From Chitinophaga pinensis (GTDB taxonomy: Bacteria > Bacteroidota > Bacteroidia > Chitinophagales > Chitinophagaceae): DNA of 64,000 nt. Location of the stretch: contig NZ_VOHS01000007.1 in NCBI RefSeq assembly GCF_007896845.1, positions 62,001 through 126,000 of the forward strand, read 5' to 3'. Below are positions 9,748 to 17,633 of this stretch, piece after piece (positions within the stretch are counted from its first letter, which is position 1; every line of letters begins with the position of its first letter). Under the pieces are notes generated by a model. The model did no database searches, was not told the DNA's origin, and worked only from the letters and a program-made list of their open reading frames with translations. A program made the position numbers and the translations under genes.

Positions 9748-10803
9748 ATGAAGACCATCAAAGGGCCTGGTATTTTCCTGGCGCAGTTCCTCGGAGACGC
9801 TGCGCCTTTCAATAGCCTGGATAGTATTTGTAAATGGGCAGCCGGATTAGGATTTAAAGGTGTGCAGATACCTACCTGGGATCCACGTATGATAGATCTG
9901 CAGAAAGCTGCTGAAAGCAAAACATATGCAGATGAAATAAAAGGCATCGTAAATGCCGCAGGATTGGAAATCACCGAACTGTCTACGCACCTGCAAGGAC
10001 AGCTGGTTGCTACCCACCCTGCTTATAACGAACTGTTTGACGGCTTCGCGCCTGCTGATAAAAGAGGGAATGCTGCTGCCCGTACCGAATGGGCGGTCAA
10101 TCAGCTGAAATATGCTGCTAAAGCCAGCAAAAACCTCGGATTAAATGCGCACGCTACTTTCAGTGGTGCACTGATGTGGCATACCGTATATCCATGGCCT
10201 CAGCGTCCTGCAGGGCTGGTAGAAACAGGATTTAAAGAACTGGCTAACCGCTGGTTACCAATCCTGAACGAGTTTGATGCCAACGGTGTTGATCTCTGTT
10301 ATGAGATCCACCCGGGTGAAGACCTCCATGATGGCGCTTCTTACGAGCGTTTTCTGGAAGCTACCGGCAATCACAACCGTGCCTGCCTGCTGTACGATCC
10401 AAGTCACTTCGTACTGCAATGCCTGGATTATCTGCAATACATCGACATTTATCATGAAAAGATCAAAATGTTCCATGTAAAAGACGCAGAATTCAATCCT
10501 ACCGGTCGTTCCGGTGTATACGGCGGCTATCAGGGATGGATCGACCGTCCGGGTAGATTCCGTTCTCTCGGTGATGGACAGGTTGATTTCAAAGCCGTGT
10601 TCAGCAAACTGACACAGTATGATTTCACCGGTTGGGCTGTTATGGAATGGGAATGCTGTATCAAACATCCGGAAGACGGTGCAAGAGAAGGCGCGCCGTT
10701 CATCAAAGATCACATCATCCGCGTAACTGAAAAGGCATTTGATGACTTTGCAGGTGGCGGAGCAGATGAGGAATTGAATAAGAAGGTGTTAGGAATCAAT
10801 TGA
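9748..10803 (+). CDS. Sugar phosphate isomerase/epimerase family TIM-barrel protein
   Basis: 351 residues of the AP endonuclease family 2 / xylose isomerase-like fold. Recognisable are FKGVQIPTWDPR near residue 37, ITELSTHLQGQL near 78, LCYEIHPGEDLHDG near 183 (metal-binding Glu and His), LLYDPSHFVLQ near 213 and MFHVKDAEFN near 240, ending with AVMEWECC. These supply the usual metal ligands on the barrel rim. No signal peptide, hence cytoplasmic. It begins 13 bp after the oxidoreductase gene, so the pair is co-transcribed. In 3-keto-glycoside pathways such barrels act as isomerases, hydratases or lyases on the oxidised sugar. Which of these applies cannot be read from sequence. A 7-bp-phased repeat array starts directly after the stop codon. 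Confidence 0.88.
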   Translation: MKTIKGPGIFLAQFLGDAAPFNSLDSICKWAAGLGFKGVQIPTWDPRMIDLQKAAESKTYADEIKGIVNAAGLEITELSTHLQGQLVATHPAYNELFDGFAPADKRGNAAARTEWAVNQLKYAAKASKNLGLNAHATFSGALMWHTVYPWPQRPAGLVETGFKELANRWLPILNEFDANGVDLCYEIHPGEDLHDGASYERFLEATGNHNRACLLYDPSHFVLQCLDYLQYIDIYHEKIKMFHVKDAEFNPTGRSGVYGGYQGWIDRPGRFRSLGDGQVDFKAVFSKLTQYDFTGWAVMEWECCIKHPEDGAREGAPFIKDHIIRVTEKAFDDFAGGGADEELNKKVLGIN

Positions 10804-10844
10804 CAATTGAGGATTAACAACCGGGAATCAGGAATTGGGGGTGG
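10804..10844 (+). repeat. 7-bp-phased repeat array
   Basis: Directly after the stop codon come the heptads CAATTGA, GGATTAA, CAACCGG, GAATCAG, GAATTGG and a degenerate GGGTGGA. It belongs to the family of arrays found at about ten places in this window. Confidence 0.65.
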
Positions 10845-10940
10845 ACATAAAATATAACTTTATATGCTAAACAAAAGCTACCCGATTCTGACGTTCATCA
10901 TTTACTACTTGAATCGTTCTTTAAGGATGAGTATATTGTC

Positions 10941-10973
10941 AATCAGGAATTAACCATTAACGATCAGGGATTT
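10941..10973 (+). repeat. 7-bp-phased repeat array
   Basis: Heptads AATCAGG, AATTAAC, CATTAAC, GATCAGG and a final GATTTG in perfect 7-bp register. Confidence 0.6.
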
Positions 10974-11134
10974 GTTTCATAAAAGCCTTACATATTACCA
11001 TTACAATGCTGCTGTTTTCCTGGATGGCTTGGAAGACATCAAAAAGTATTGTGTATGTGTAGGGCCGGACAATTACTGATTCGTGCGTTGTAATTCCTGA
11101 GTTATAAATCTGGTAACTTATAAATAATCGAAAA

Positions 11135-11551
11135 ATGAGAATGCGTTTTCTGGCGCCTGTTGTATTGAGCGTAGTTCTGCTGGCCTCCTGTGGTGGCGGT
11201 AGCGAGAACAAAACCGAAAAGAAAGAAGAATCAGCTGCTACCAGTGAAACTCCGGTAGATAACTCCATGGTATCTCCGGGCGCTGCTGAAGCTGCAGCTT
11301 CTAAAGGTGCTGCGCTGATCGAGCAGAAAGACTGTAAAACCTGCCATAAGATCGATACCAAACTGGTAGGTCCGGGCTATAAAGAAGTAGCACAGAAATA
11401 CGAAGCTACTGAAGCAAACATCGACAAACTGGCTGATAAAGTGATCGCCGGTGGTAGCGGTAACTGGGGTGAAGTGGCGATGACACCACACGCAGATCTG
11501 TCTAAAGATGACGCTAAAGAGATGGTAAAATACATCCTGTCTCTGAAATAG
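11135..11551 (+). CDS. Class I cytochrome c lipoprotein
   Basis: 138 residues. The signal peptide ends in LLASC with Cys19 as the lipid anchor, followed by a 45-residue charged, low-complexity tether. The haem motif CKTCH is at residues 67-71 and a likely axial methionine is in WGEVAMTPH near the C-terminus, giving a c551/c552-like electron carrier that faces the periplasm. A closely similar cytochrome c domain (CKTCHKPDEKSIGP, WGETAMSAHP) is built into the large fusion protein encoded at 13306-16722. Here it probably accepts electrons from a periplasmic sugar dehydrogenase. It sits between the oxidoreductase pair and the DUF1080 gene. Confidence 0.9.
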   Translation: MRMRFLAPVVLSVVLLASCGGGSENKTEKKEESAATSETPVDNSMVSPGAAEAAASKGAALIEQKDCKTCHKIDTKLVGPGYKEVAQKYEATEANIDKLADKVIAGGSGNWGEVAMTPHADLSKDDAKEMVKYILSLK

Positions 11552-11605
11552 TGAGATAACAGTTTTAGTATTTGGTCTCTCAGCTTTCTATAATTAACTA
11601 TCATA

Positions 11606-11666
11606 TATAGCCGGTAGTTGTGATCCGTATGCTTTATGGTGTACCGTATTACAATTGCCGGCTATA
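11606..11666. promoter_or_regulatory. Long-range hairpin upstream of the DUF1080 gene
   Basis: TATAGCCGG at 11606-11614 pairs perfectly with CCGGCTATA at 11658-11666, with further partial pairing inside. No T run follows on either strand, so it is not a standard terminator. It ends 16 bp before the ATG at 11683 and could act in the leader of that gene or protect an mRNA end. Confidence 0.45.
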
Positions 11667-11682
11667 AAAAACTCAATTTGCA

Positions 11683-12396
11683 ATGAAGCACATTATTCCC
11701 GTTCTGGCACTCAGTCTGCTAACTCTCTCCGCATCCGCACAAGAACCTAACACGCTTTCCAAAAAAGAAAAAAAAGCGGGATGGAAATTATTATTCGATG
11801 GTAAGACCACACAAGGCTGGCACACTTATCTGAAAACTGAACCAAGCGCTGCCTGGAAGGTTGAAAACGGTGCACTGTCTCTCGATCAGGACGCTAAAAA
11901 GAATGGCGCTCCCGGTGGTGATCTGGTAACTAACGACGAGTATGAAAACTATGAATTATCAATAGAGTGGAAGATCTCTGAAGGTGGTAACAGTGGTATC
12001 ATCTTCGGTGTACACGAAGATCCTAAACTGGGCGCTACTTATCTGTCTGGTCCTGAAATGCAGGTGCTGGATGATCAGAAACACCCGGATGGTAAATTTA
12101 CCAAGCACAATTCCGGTGATCTTTATGATATGAAGAAATCTGAGAAATATGCTGCAAAACCAGTTGGTGAGTGGAACACAGCAGTGATCCGTAAGAAAGA
12201 CGGTAAACTGACCTTCTGGCTGAATGGCGTACAGACTATTGAAACGACCATGGGTAGCGATGAGTGGAAAACACTGCTGGATAACAGTAAATTCAAAACC
12301 TGGAAAGCTTTCGGTCAATATCCAAAGGGTCATATCGCTCTGCAGGACCACGGCGATCAGGTATGGTATCGTAGTGTTAAAATCCGCCAACTGTAA
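11683..12396 (+). CDS. Secreted DUF1080 (3-keto-disaccharide hydrolase) protein
   Basis: 237 residues with a cleavable signal peptide (cut after SASA). A single concanavalin-like jelly-roll domain of the DUF1080 family follows: WKLLFDGKTTQGWHTY near residue 34, DLVTNDEYENYELSIEWKI, GNSGIIFGV, GPEMQVLDDQKHPDG, then HIALQDHGDQVWYRSVKI at the end. Members of this family cleave glycosides whose C3 has been oxidised to a ketone. It most likely acts in the periplasm. The gene is followed closely by two ThuA genes, which supports a joint 3-keto-sugar pathway. It is distinct from, but related to, the DUF1080 proteins at 42108 and 54465. Confidence 0.9.
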   Translation: MKHIIPVLALSLLTLSASAQEPNTLSKKEKKAGWKLLFDGKTTQGWHTYLKTEPSAAWKVENGALSLDQDAKKNGAPGGDLVTNDEYENYELSIEWKISEGGNSGIIFGVHEDPKLGATYLSGPEMQVLDDQKHPDGKFTKHNSGDLYDMKKSEKYAAKPVGEWNTAVIRKKDGKLTFWLNGVQTIETTMGSDEWKTLLDNSKFKTWKAFGQYPKGHIALQDHGDQVWYRSVKIRQL

Positions 12397-12446
12397 TACC
12401 CATCATACATGAAGAATATCCACGTGAGAAAAATAAATAATGACAA

Positions 12447-12486
12447 GTTACGGATTGCGAATGAACCTTCATTCGCAGTTCGTAAC
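12447..12486. repeat. Inverted pair of heptad repeats
   Basis: GTTACGGATTGCGAATG (12447-12463) and CATTCGCAGTTCGTAAC (12470-12486) pair in 15 of 17 positions around a 6-nt loop, and both are built of 7-bp units. The repeat is translatable, so it could be mistaken for the 5' end of the next gene. Confidence 0.65.
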
Positions 12487-12498
12487 CTGACATTTGTA

Positions 12499-13227
12499 AT
12501 GATATCCTTTCTGCTGACTGTCAGCTTCGCTTTTATCAGTCAGTCCGCATCTGCAAAAAAACGTCTCCCCCGTTTACTCGTATTTTCCAAAACCGCCGGC
12601 TTCCGTCATGACTGTATCCCCGTTGCGAAAACAGCTATGATCAAGCTCGGACAGGAGAATGGCTTCGAAGTGGACACAACTGAAGATGCGTCCGTTTTTA
12701 ATGCTAAAAACCTGAAACGTTATGCAGCTGTATTGTTCCTGAATACAACAGGTGATGTGCTGAATGATGAACAACAGACGGCCATGGAAACATACATTCA
12801 TAACGGCGGTGGTTACATGGGCATTCATGCGGCAACCGATACCGAATACGGCTGGCCATGGTACAATAAGCTGGCGGGCGCCTGGTTTACCAGTCATCCG
12901 AAACAGCAACAGGCCACACTGGAGGTAGTAGATCGCAATAATCAGGCGACCAGCCACCTGCAGGAAAAATGGTCACGTTGGGATGAATGGTACAATTTTA
13001 AAGACCTGAATCCGGACGTGCACGTACTGATCAAAATTGATGAAAGCTCTTATGAAGGCGGTAAGAATGGTGACAACCATCCTATGAGCTGGTACCATGA
13101 CTTTGAAGGCGGCCGTGCTTTCTATACCGAATTGGGCCACACAAAAGAATCTTATGCCGATCAGGCATACCTGCAGCATGTATTGGGCGGACTTCGCTAT
13201 GCGATGAATATGAAGGCTAAAAAGTAA
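12499..13227 (+). CDS. ThuA domain protein, secreted
   Basis: About 242 residues from ATG 12499 (MISFLLTVSFAF), which gives a normal signal peptide cut near SASA. An in-frame ATG at 12409 would add 30 residues, but those are encoded by an inverted heptad repeat found elsewhere between genes, so the shorter form is preferred. The glutamine-amidotransferase-like ThuA domain shows LLVFSKTAGFRHDCIP, VLFLNTTGDVL, GGGYMGIHAATDTEY, HPMSWYHDFEGGRAFYTELGHTKESY. ThuA proteins of rhizobia work with a Gfo/Idh partner on disaccharides, acting on the 3-keto intermediate. This protein probably does so in the periplasm. It is closely similar to the N-terminal domain of the next gene. Confidence 0.88.
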   Translation: MISFLLTVSFAFISQSASAKKRLPRLLVFSKTAGFRHDCIPVAKTAMIKLGQENGFEVDTTEDASVFNAKNLKRYAAVLFLNTTGDVLNDEQQTAMETYIHNGGGYMGIHAATDTEYGWPWYNKLAGAWFTSHPKQQQATLEVVDRNNQATSHLQEKWSRWDEWYNFKDLNPDVHVLIKIDESSYEGGKNGDNHPMSWYHDFEGGRAFYTELGHTKESYADQAYLQHVLGGLRYAMNMKAKK

Positions 13228-13305
13228 AACGCATAATCCCTCTTCCAGTACGTCAGCTAATAGCGGCTGCGTATTGCATAAGTGTAAATCAACATAAAAA
13301 CTATC

Positions 13306-16300
13306 ATGCAAATCAGGTACGTAATGATGATGCTGGCACTACTGGTAACAGTAATGTCCGGCTGCCAGCAGAAAACCCGGCCCGGTAATCCGAGAGTACT
13401 GGTGTTTACCAAAACCGCAGGATTCCGGCATGCCTCCATCCCCGCTGGTATACAGGCTATCCAGAAACTGGGAAAAGAAAATGGCTTTGAAGTAGATACT
13501 ACAGAGAACGCTGCAAACTTTACAGAAGACACCCTGCAGAAATATGCTGCAGTTATTTTCCTGAACACAACCGGCGATGTGCTGGACAATTATCAGGAAG
13601 CCGATTTCGAGAGATATATTCAGGCCGGCGGTGGATTCGTAGGTATCCACTCCGCAACCGACACAGAATATGAGTGGGGATGGTATGGTGAACTGGTTGG
13701 TGCTTATTTTGATAATCACCCTGCCGGTACGCACAAAGCAAAACTGACAGTGAAAGACAAGTCTTTCCTGGCAACCGCTACGCTGCCTGATACATGGGAA
13801 CATACCGACGAATGGTATAACTTCAAAAAGATCAACAAGAACACACACAAGCTGATCACTGTTGATGAAAAAACATATGAAGGTGGTACCAATGGTCCTG
13901 AACATCCAATCAGCTGGTACCACGAGTTCGATGGTGGCCGCGCTTTCTACACGGAATTAGGACATACCAACGAATCTTATTCTGAATCAGAATTTCTGGC
14001 GCATATCCTCGGTGGTATCAAGTATGCCATTGGTAAAAATACCCTGCTGGATTATGCTCAGGTAAAGACATTACGTGTGCCTGAAGAAAACAGGTTCACT
14101 AAAAATGTGCTCATCTCAGGAGAGTTCTTCGAACCAACAGAGATGGCGATTCTCCCTGATCTCAACATTCTCGTGGCTCAACGCCGTGGTGAGATCATGT
14201 ATTTCAATCAGACCAGCCGTAAACTGACACAGGCAGGCTTCCTGCGTGTGTACTATAAAACAGAAACACCGAATGTGAATGCAGAAGAAGGTGTGCTGGG
14301 TTTAGCTGCGGATCCTGATTTTACAAACAATCACTACGTATATGTTTATTATTCTCCGGCCGACACTTCTGTAAACAGATTGTCCCGCTTTAAGTTTGAG
14401 AATAATGTGCTGGATACCGCTTCTGAGAAAGTGATTCTCCAGTTATATTCACAGCGTAATATCTGCTGCCATACCGGTGGTTCTATCACCTTCGGTCCGG
14501 GTGGTTTATTATACCTTTCTACCGGTGATAACAGTACGCCATTCGACGAACCCGGACAGAAATATGTCAGCAATGGTTACGGTCCGCTGGATGACCGTCC
14601 GGGACATCTGCAATATGATGGCCGTCGCACCTCTGCCAATACCAATGACCTGCGTGGTAAGATCCTGCGCCTGAAGATCAACGAAGATGGTACCTACAGC
14701 ATTCCTGATGGAAACCTCTTCAAACAGGGCACGGCAAATACCCGCCCTGAGATCTTTGCAATGGGTACCCGTAACCCTTACCGTATCTCCGTAGACCGTA
14801 AAAACGGTTATGTGTATTGGGGTGAGGTAGGTCCTGATGCCAATGATGACAAACCGGATCGTGGTCCGCGTGGATACGACGAAATCAATCAGGCAAAGAA
14901 ACCGGGCAACTTTGGTTATCCGATGTTCGTGGGTAACAACTATGCCTATCACCTGTATGATTACGAAACAGGTAAGAGCGGCCCTGCATTCGATCCGGCA
15001 AAGCCTGTGAATAACTCACGCAACAATACCGGTATCAAAGATCTGCCACCTGCACAACCAGCCTTTATCTGGTATCCGTATGCGAAATCACCGGACTTTC
15101 CGTCAATGGGTAGCGGTGGTCGTAACGCCATGGCAGGACCTGTATACTATAATGAGTTCTATCCGAAGGAAACCCGTTTCCCGGATTACTATAACAACAA
15201 ACTGTTTATCTATGACTGGGTACGTGGCTGGATAAAAGCTGTTACGTTTGATAAGGATTATAACCTGTCAAAGACAGAAGATTTCATGCCGGGTACTAAG
15301 TTCAACGCTATTATCGATATGGAAATGGGACCTGATGGCCGCATTTATGTATTGGAATATGGTAACGGTTGGTTCAGCAAGAATAAAGATGCTGGTCTGG
15401 CACGTATTGACTACAACGGCGGTAATCGTGCACCACTGGCAGAAATCCATGTAGATAAACTCTCCGGTGGTCTGCCATTCAAAGTGAAACTGAGTGCAAA
15501 AGGTTCTTCCGATCCGGATGGCGATCAGCTGACTTATATCTGGTACCTCGGTAACGGTAACAAAAAAGAAACCAAAGAGCCAGAAACAGAAGCGACGTTT
15601 ACAACAGCAGGTGAATATGCAGTATCTGTGGAAGTGGTGGATGCCAATGGTGTAAGCACACGTAGCAAAGGCATCGAACTGTACGCAGGTAATGAAACCC
15701 CACAGGTGAAAGTAAATGTGACGGGTAATACCATGTTCTACTTTTCCGGTAAACCTGTTGCTTATAACATCGTTGTAAATGATAAGGAAGATGGTTCTAC
15801 TGCGGATGGAAAGATCGATGCAGCCAACCTGTACGTGAGAGCTGAATACATGGAAGGTAATGACAAGGCACAGGCACCTCAGCAGGGCCACCAGATCATT
15901 ACCGGAGCGATCGCAGGTAAGAATATCATGGAAGCAAGTGATTGTAAAACCTGTCATAAACCAGATGAGAAATCTATCGGACCAAGCTTCAAGCAGGTAG
16001 CAGAGAAATACAAAGACGACGCAAAAGCGGCTGATTATCTTGCTAACAAGATCATTCAAGGCGGTGGCGGCGTATGGGGCGAAACAGCAATGTCTGCACA
16101 CCCTACTTTGTCACAGTCAGAAGCACATCAGCTGGTAGAATATATCATGTCAGTAGGTGGCGCTAACAAACAGGCTCCATCATTACCGGTAAATGGTACA
16201 ATCGATCCTACTACAGGAAAACCTGAAAAAGATAATGGTGTATTGTACCTGATGGCCAGCTATACTGACAAAGGTGGTCCTGGTATCAAACCAATCACCG

Positions 16301-16722
16301 GTACAGATGCGGTATCATTGAGAAGTCCGAAGATCCCTGCGTCTTCCTTTGATAAATCTGATGCAGTATCTACATTTGAATATGACGGTAAGAAACTGTT
16401 GATACCAACGGCTAACGGATGGGTAACTTACAACGGTATCGATCTGACTGCGGTAACAGGTATCGATGTTATTTACTTTACACAGGAACCATTGAAATAC
16501 GGTTATACCGTTGAAATATTCCTTGATAAAGCAGAAGGTGTAAAACTGGGAGAAACTTTGATTGGCGTAGGTGCTAAAGCAAAAGCGCCAAACACAGCGA
16601 ATGTCTCTTTTGCACCAATTGCAGATGGAAAGAAACACACATTGTATGTGCGTCTTAAATCCGCTGATCCGGCTGAGAAAGGTAATCTGGGTATTACTAC
16701 ATTCCAGCTGCTGAGTAAGTAA
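13306..16722 (+). CDS. Multidomain lipoprotein: ThuA, sugar dehydrogenase-like propeller, PKD, cytochrome c, carbohydrate-binding
   Basis: 1138 residues. The signal peptide ends MSGC with lipidated Cys20. Domains in order: ThuA (about 29-245, VFTKTAGFRHASIP ... GHTNESY); a PQQ-type soluble sugar dehydrogenase propeller (about 250-700, with EGVLGLAADPDF, LYLSTGDNS, LRGKILRL, ILEFGN-like YVLEYGNGWF); a PKD domain (about 705-785, AKGSSDPDGDQLTYIWYLGNG); cytochrome c (haem CKTCH at 880-884, methionine in WGETAMSAHP); and a CBM6-like module from about 1003 to the end. Such fusions occur in Bacteroidota and Planctomycetes. The layout implies sugar binding, oxidation at the propeller and electron hand-off to its own haem, with ThuA handling the keto product. 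Whether PQQ is bound is not established. The nearby lipoprotein cytochrome is a plausible next acceptor. Confidence 0.9.
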   Translation: MQIRYVMMMLALLVTVMSGCQQKTRPGNPRVLVFTKTAGFRHASIPAGIQAIQKLGKENGFEVDTTENAANFTEDTLQKYAAVIFLNTTGDVLDNYQEADFERYIQAGGGFVGIHSATDTEYEWGWYGELVGAYFDNHPAGTHKAKLTVKDKSFLATATLPDTWEHTDEWYNFKKINKNTHKLITVDEKTYEGGTNGPEHPISWYHEFDGGRAFYTELGHTNESYSESEFLAHILGGIKYAIGKNTLLDYAQVKTLRVPEENRFTKNVLISGEFFEPTEMAILPDLNILVAQRRGEIMYFNQTSRKLTQAGFLRVYYKTETPNVNAEEGVLGLAADPDFTNNHYVYVYYSPADTSVNRLSRFKFENNVLDTASEKVILQLYSQRNICCHTGGSITFGPGGLLYLSTGDNSTPFDEPGQKYVSNGYGPLDDRPGHLQYDGRRTSANTNDLRGKILRLKINEDGTYSIPDGNLFKQGTANTRPEIFAMGTRNPYRISVDRKNGYVYWGEVGPDANDDKPDRGPRGYDEINQAKKPGNFGYPMFVGNNYAYHLYDYETGKSGPAFDPAKPVNNSRNNTGIKDLPPAQPAFIWYPYAKSPDFPSMGSGGRNAMAGPVYYNEFYPKETRFPDYYNNKLFIYDWVRGWIKAVTFDKDYNLSKTEDFMPGTKFNAIIDMEMGPDGRIYVLEYGNGWFSKNKDAGLARIDYNGGNRAPLAEIHVDKLSGGLPFKVKLSAKGSSDPDGDQLTYIWYLGNGNKKETKEPETEATFTTAGEYAVSVEVVDANGVSTRSKGIELYAGNETPQVKVNVTGNTMFYFSGKPVAYNIVVNDKEDGSTADGKIDAANLYVRAEYMEGNDKAQAPQQGHQIITGAIAGKNIMEASDCKTCHKPDEKSIGPSFKQVAEKYKDDAKAADYLANKIIQGGGGVWGETAMSAHPTLSQSEAHQLVEYIMSVGGANKQAPSLPVNGTIDPTTGKPEKDNGVLYLMASYTDKGGPGIKPITGTDAVSLRSPKIPASSFDKSDAVSTFEYDGKKLLIPTANGWVTYNGIDLTAVTGIDVIYFTQEPLKYGYTVEIFLDKAEGVKLGETLIGVGAKAKAPNTANVSFAPIADGKKHTLYVRLKSADPAEKGNLGITTFQLLSK

Positions 16723-16741
16723 AAGTATTGTTCAGATAACG

Positions 16742-16777
16742 AAACAGGGTATCCGCCGCCTGGCAGATACCCTGTTT
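16742..16777. terminator. Bidirectional terminator between convergent genes
   Basis: AAACAGGGTATC (16742-16753) pairs perfectly with GATACCCTGTTT (16766-16777) over a 12-nt loop. It lies between the convergent genes ending at 16722 and 16805. The T runs are short, so termination strength is uncertain. Confidence 0.7.
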
Positions 16778-16804
16778 ACGTTTATACCTTTGTGTTAGTA
16801 TTAT

Positions 16805-17179
16805 TTATGCTTTCTTTTTACCGGCGTAAAAATAGTTAGCCAGTAACACAATGATGAGGAGGAATAATCCGAAGAATTCTCTTGTCTCTTCAATCCATGG
16901 TTTACCCGCCTTCATTGTTTCTGCGATGTTTTCCCCATGATGTTCAGTTGCCCAGCCTATCACACCATTTTTATCAAAGAAGAGATAAGCGGCATATGCG
17001 AGGTAAATGAAGATGCCAAAGATATATGCCTTCCTGTAAAAACGTCCCCTTGCAGCAAGCAGACAGCAACCTGCACCAAACAGGTAAATCGGTACCCATA
17101 CATATGGATCAGGATCATTGTATTGGAGTCCGGCGAAAATGATGAACAACACACACCAGACAATATTGAATATTTTCAT
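16805..17179 (-). CDS. Small TMEM220-family membrane protein
   Basis: 124 residues with four predicted membrane segments at about 5-20, 28-45, 50-68 and 100-117. The N-terminal FAGLQYNDPDPYVWVPIY motif is characteristic of the TMEM220 family, found in bacteria and animals with no established function. It is a single gene; its promoter region overlaps that of the divergent rtcB transcript (TATCTTCG on the minus strand near 17205 may be its -7 box). Confidence 0.8.
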   Translation of the reverse strand: MKIFNIVWCVLFIIFAGLQYNDPDPYVWVPIYLFGAGCCLLAARGRFYRKAYIFGIFIYLAYAAYLFFDKNGVIGWATEHHGENIAETMKAGKPWIEETREFFGLFLLIIVLLANYFYAGKKKA

Positions 17180-17214
17180 GTTGAAAAAAATTATCAGCTA
17201 AAAGACGAAGATAC

Positions 17215-17244
17215 TTGATATAATATAGAAAATATATACCTTTG
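17215..17244 (+). promoter_or_regulatory. Promoter of rtcB-prfH
   Basis: TTG at 17215-17217, a 19-bp spacer, then TACCTTTG at 17237-17244. This is an exact match to the -33/-7 promoter known from Bacteroidota (TTG, TAnnTTTG). Transcription should start near 17250. Confidence 0.7.
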
Positions 17245-17287
17245 CAACCGTATTCCTTATTACTCACTTCTAAAACTGAAAGGAATC

Positions 17288-17332
17288 ATGACAGAACGTA
17301 TTCACATATTACCCTTTTCGCCCGCTGCCTGA
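17288..17332 (+). CDS. Possible leader peptide in the rtcB 5' region
   Basis: ATG at 17288 preceded by AAAGGAATC gives the 14-residue MTERIHILPFSPAA, stopping at 17332. The stop lies in a GCCTGATTCAGGC hairpin. It is in the predicted leader of an RNA-repair operon, where a translated short frame could sense ribosome state, but the frame may be chance. Low confidence. Confidence 0.2.
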   Translation: MTERIHILPFSPAA

Positions 17333-17633
17333 TTCAGGCATTCATTCCTTATTCATTTATCAGGACGTGCGCATGTATTGATGTTTATTCATCATCAGTA
17401 CGTTTAATGCCTGTACGTAATGCCGGCCGCATGCAACAGACTGTTGTCTGACAAGGCTTTTATTGCCTCTCAGCGGCCTGTTATGCAATCATCGTTATTC
17501 ACTGACGAGCGGCATTGTTATGTCTGTATAGATAGCGCGGAACCGCAAGTGCGGAAAGGGTTCTTATTGCCACAAATCACCGTTCACCTTTCGTTGAATG
17601 GTATATTTATCTATACAATTTATTCGTACCCAC

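Larger units (their letters stand above)
10804..11134. other. 331-bp spacer with two heptad arrays
   Basis: Between the TIM-barrel and cytochrome c genes. It contains heptad arrays at 10804-10844 and 10941-10973. No clear terminator or promoter was identified, although GGTAACTTATAAAT at about 11112 may be a weak -7 region. Confidence 0.5.
17180..17633. other. 454-bp spacer holding the long rtcB leader
   Basis: The rtcB promoter lies at 17215-17244, leaving about 385 nt of 5' leader before the ATG at 17634. The leader has a possible 14-codon reading frame at 17288-17332 that overlaps a GCCTGATTCAGGC dyad, and no other gene that I can support. Confidence 0.55.

Noticed and set aside
16785..16792. 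TACCTTTG, an exact -7 promoter box.
   Set aside because: It is between two convergent genes, after a terminator, without a TTG at the proper distance and without a downstream plus-strand gene.
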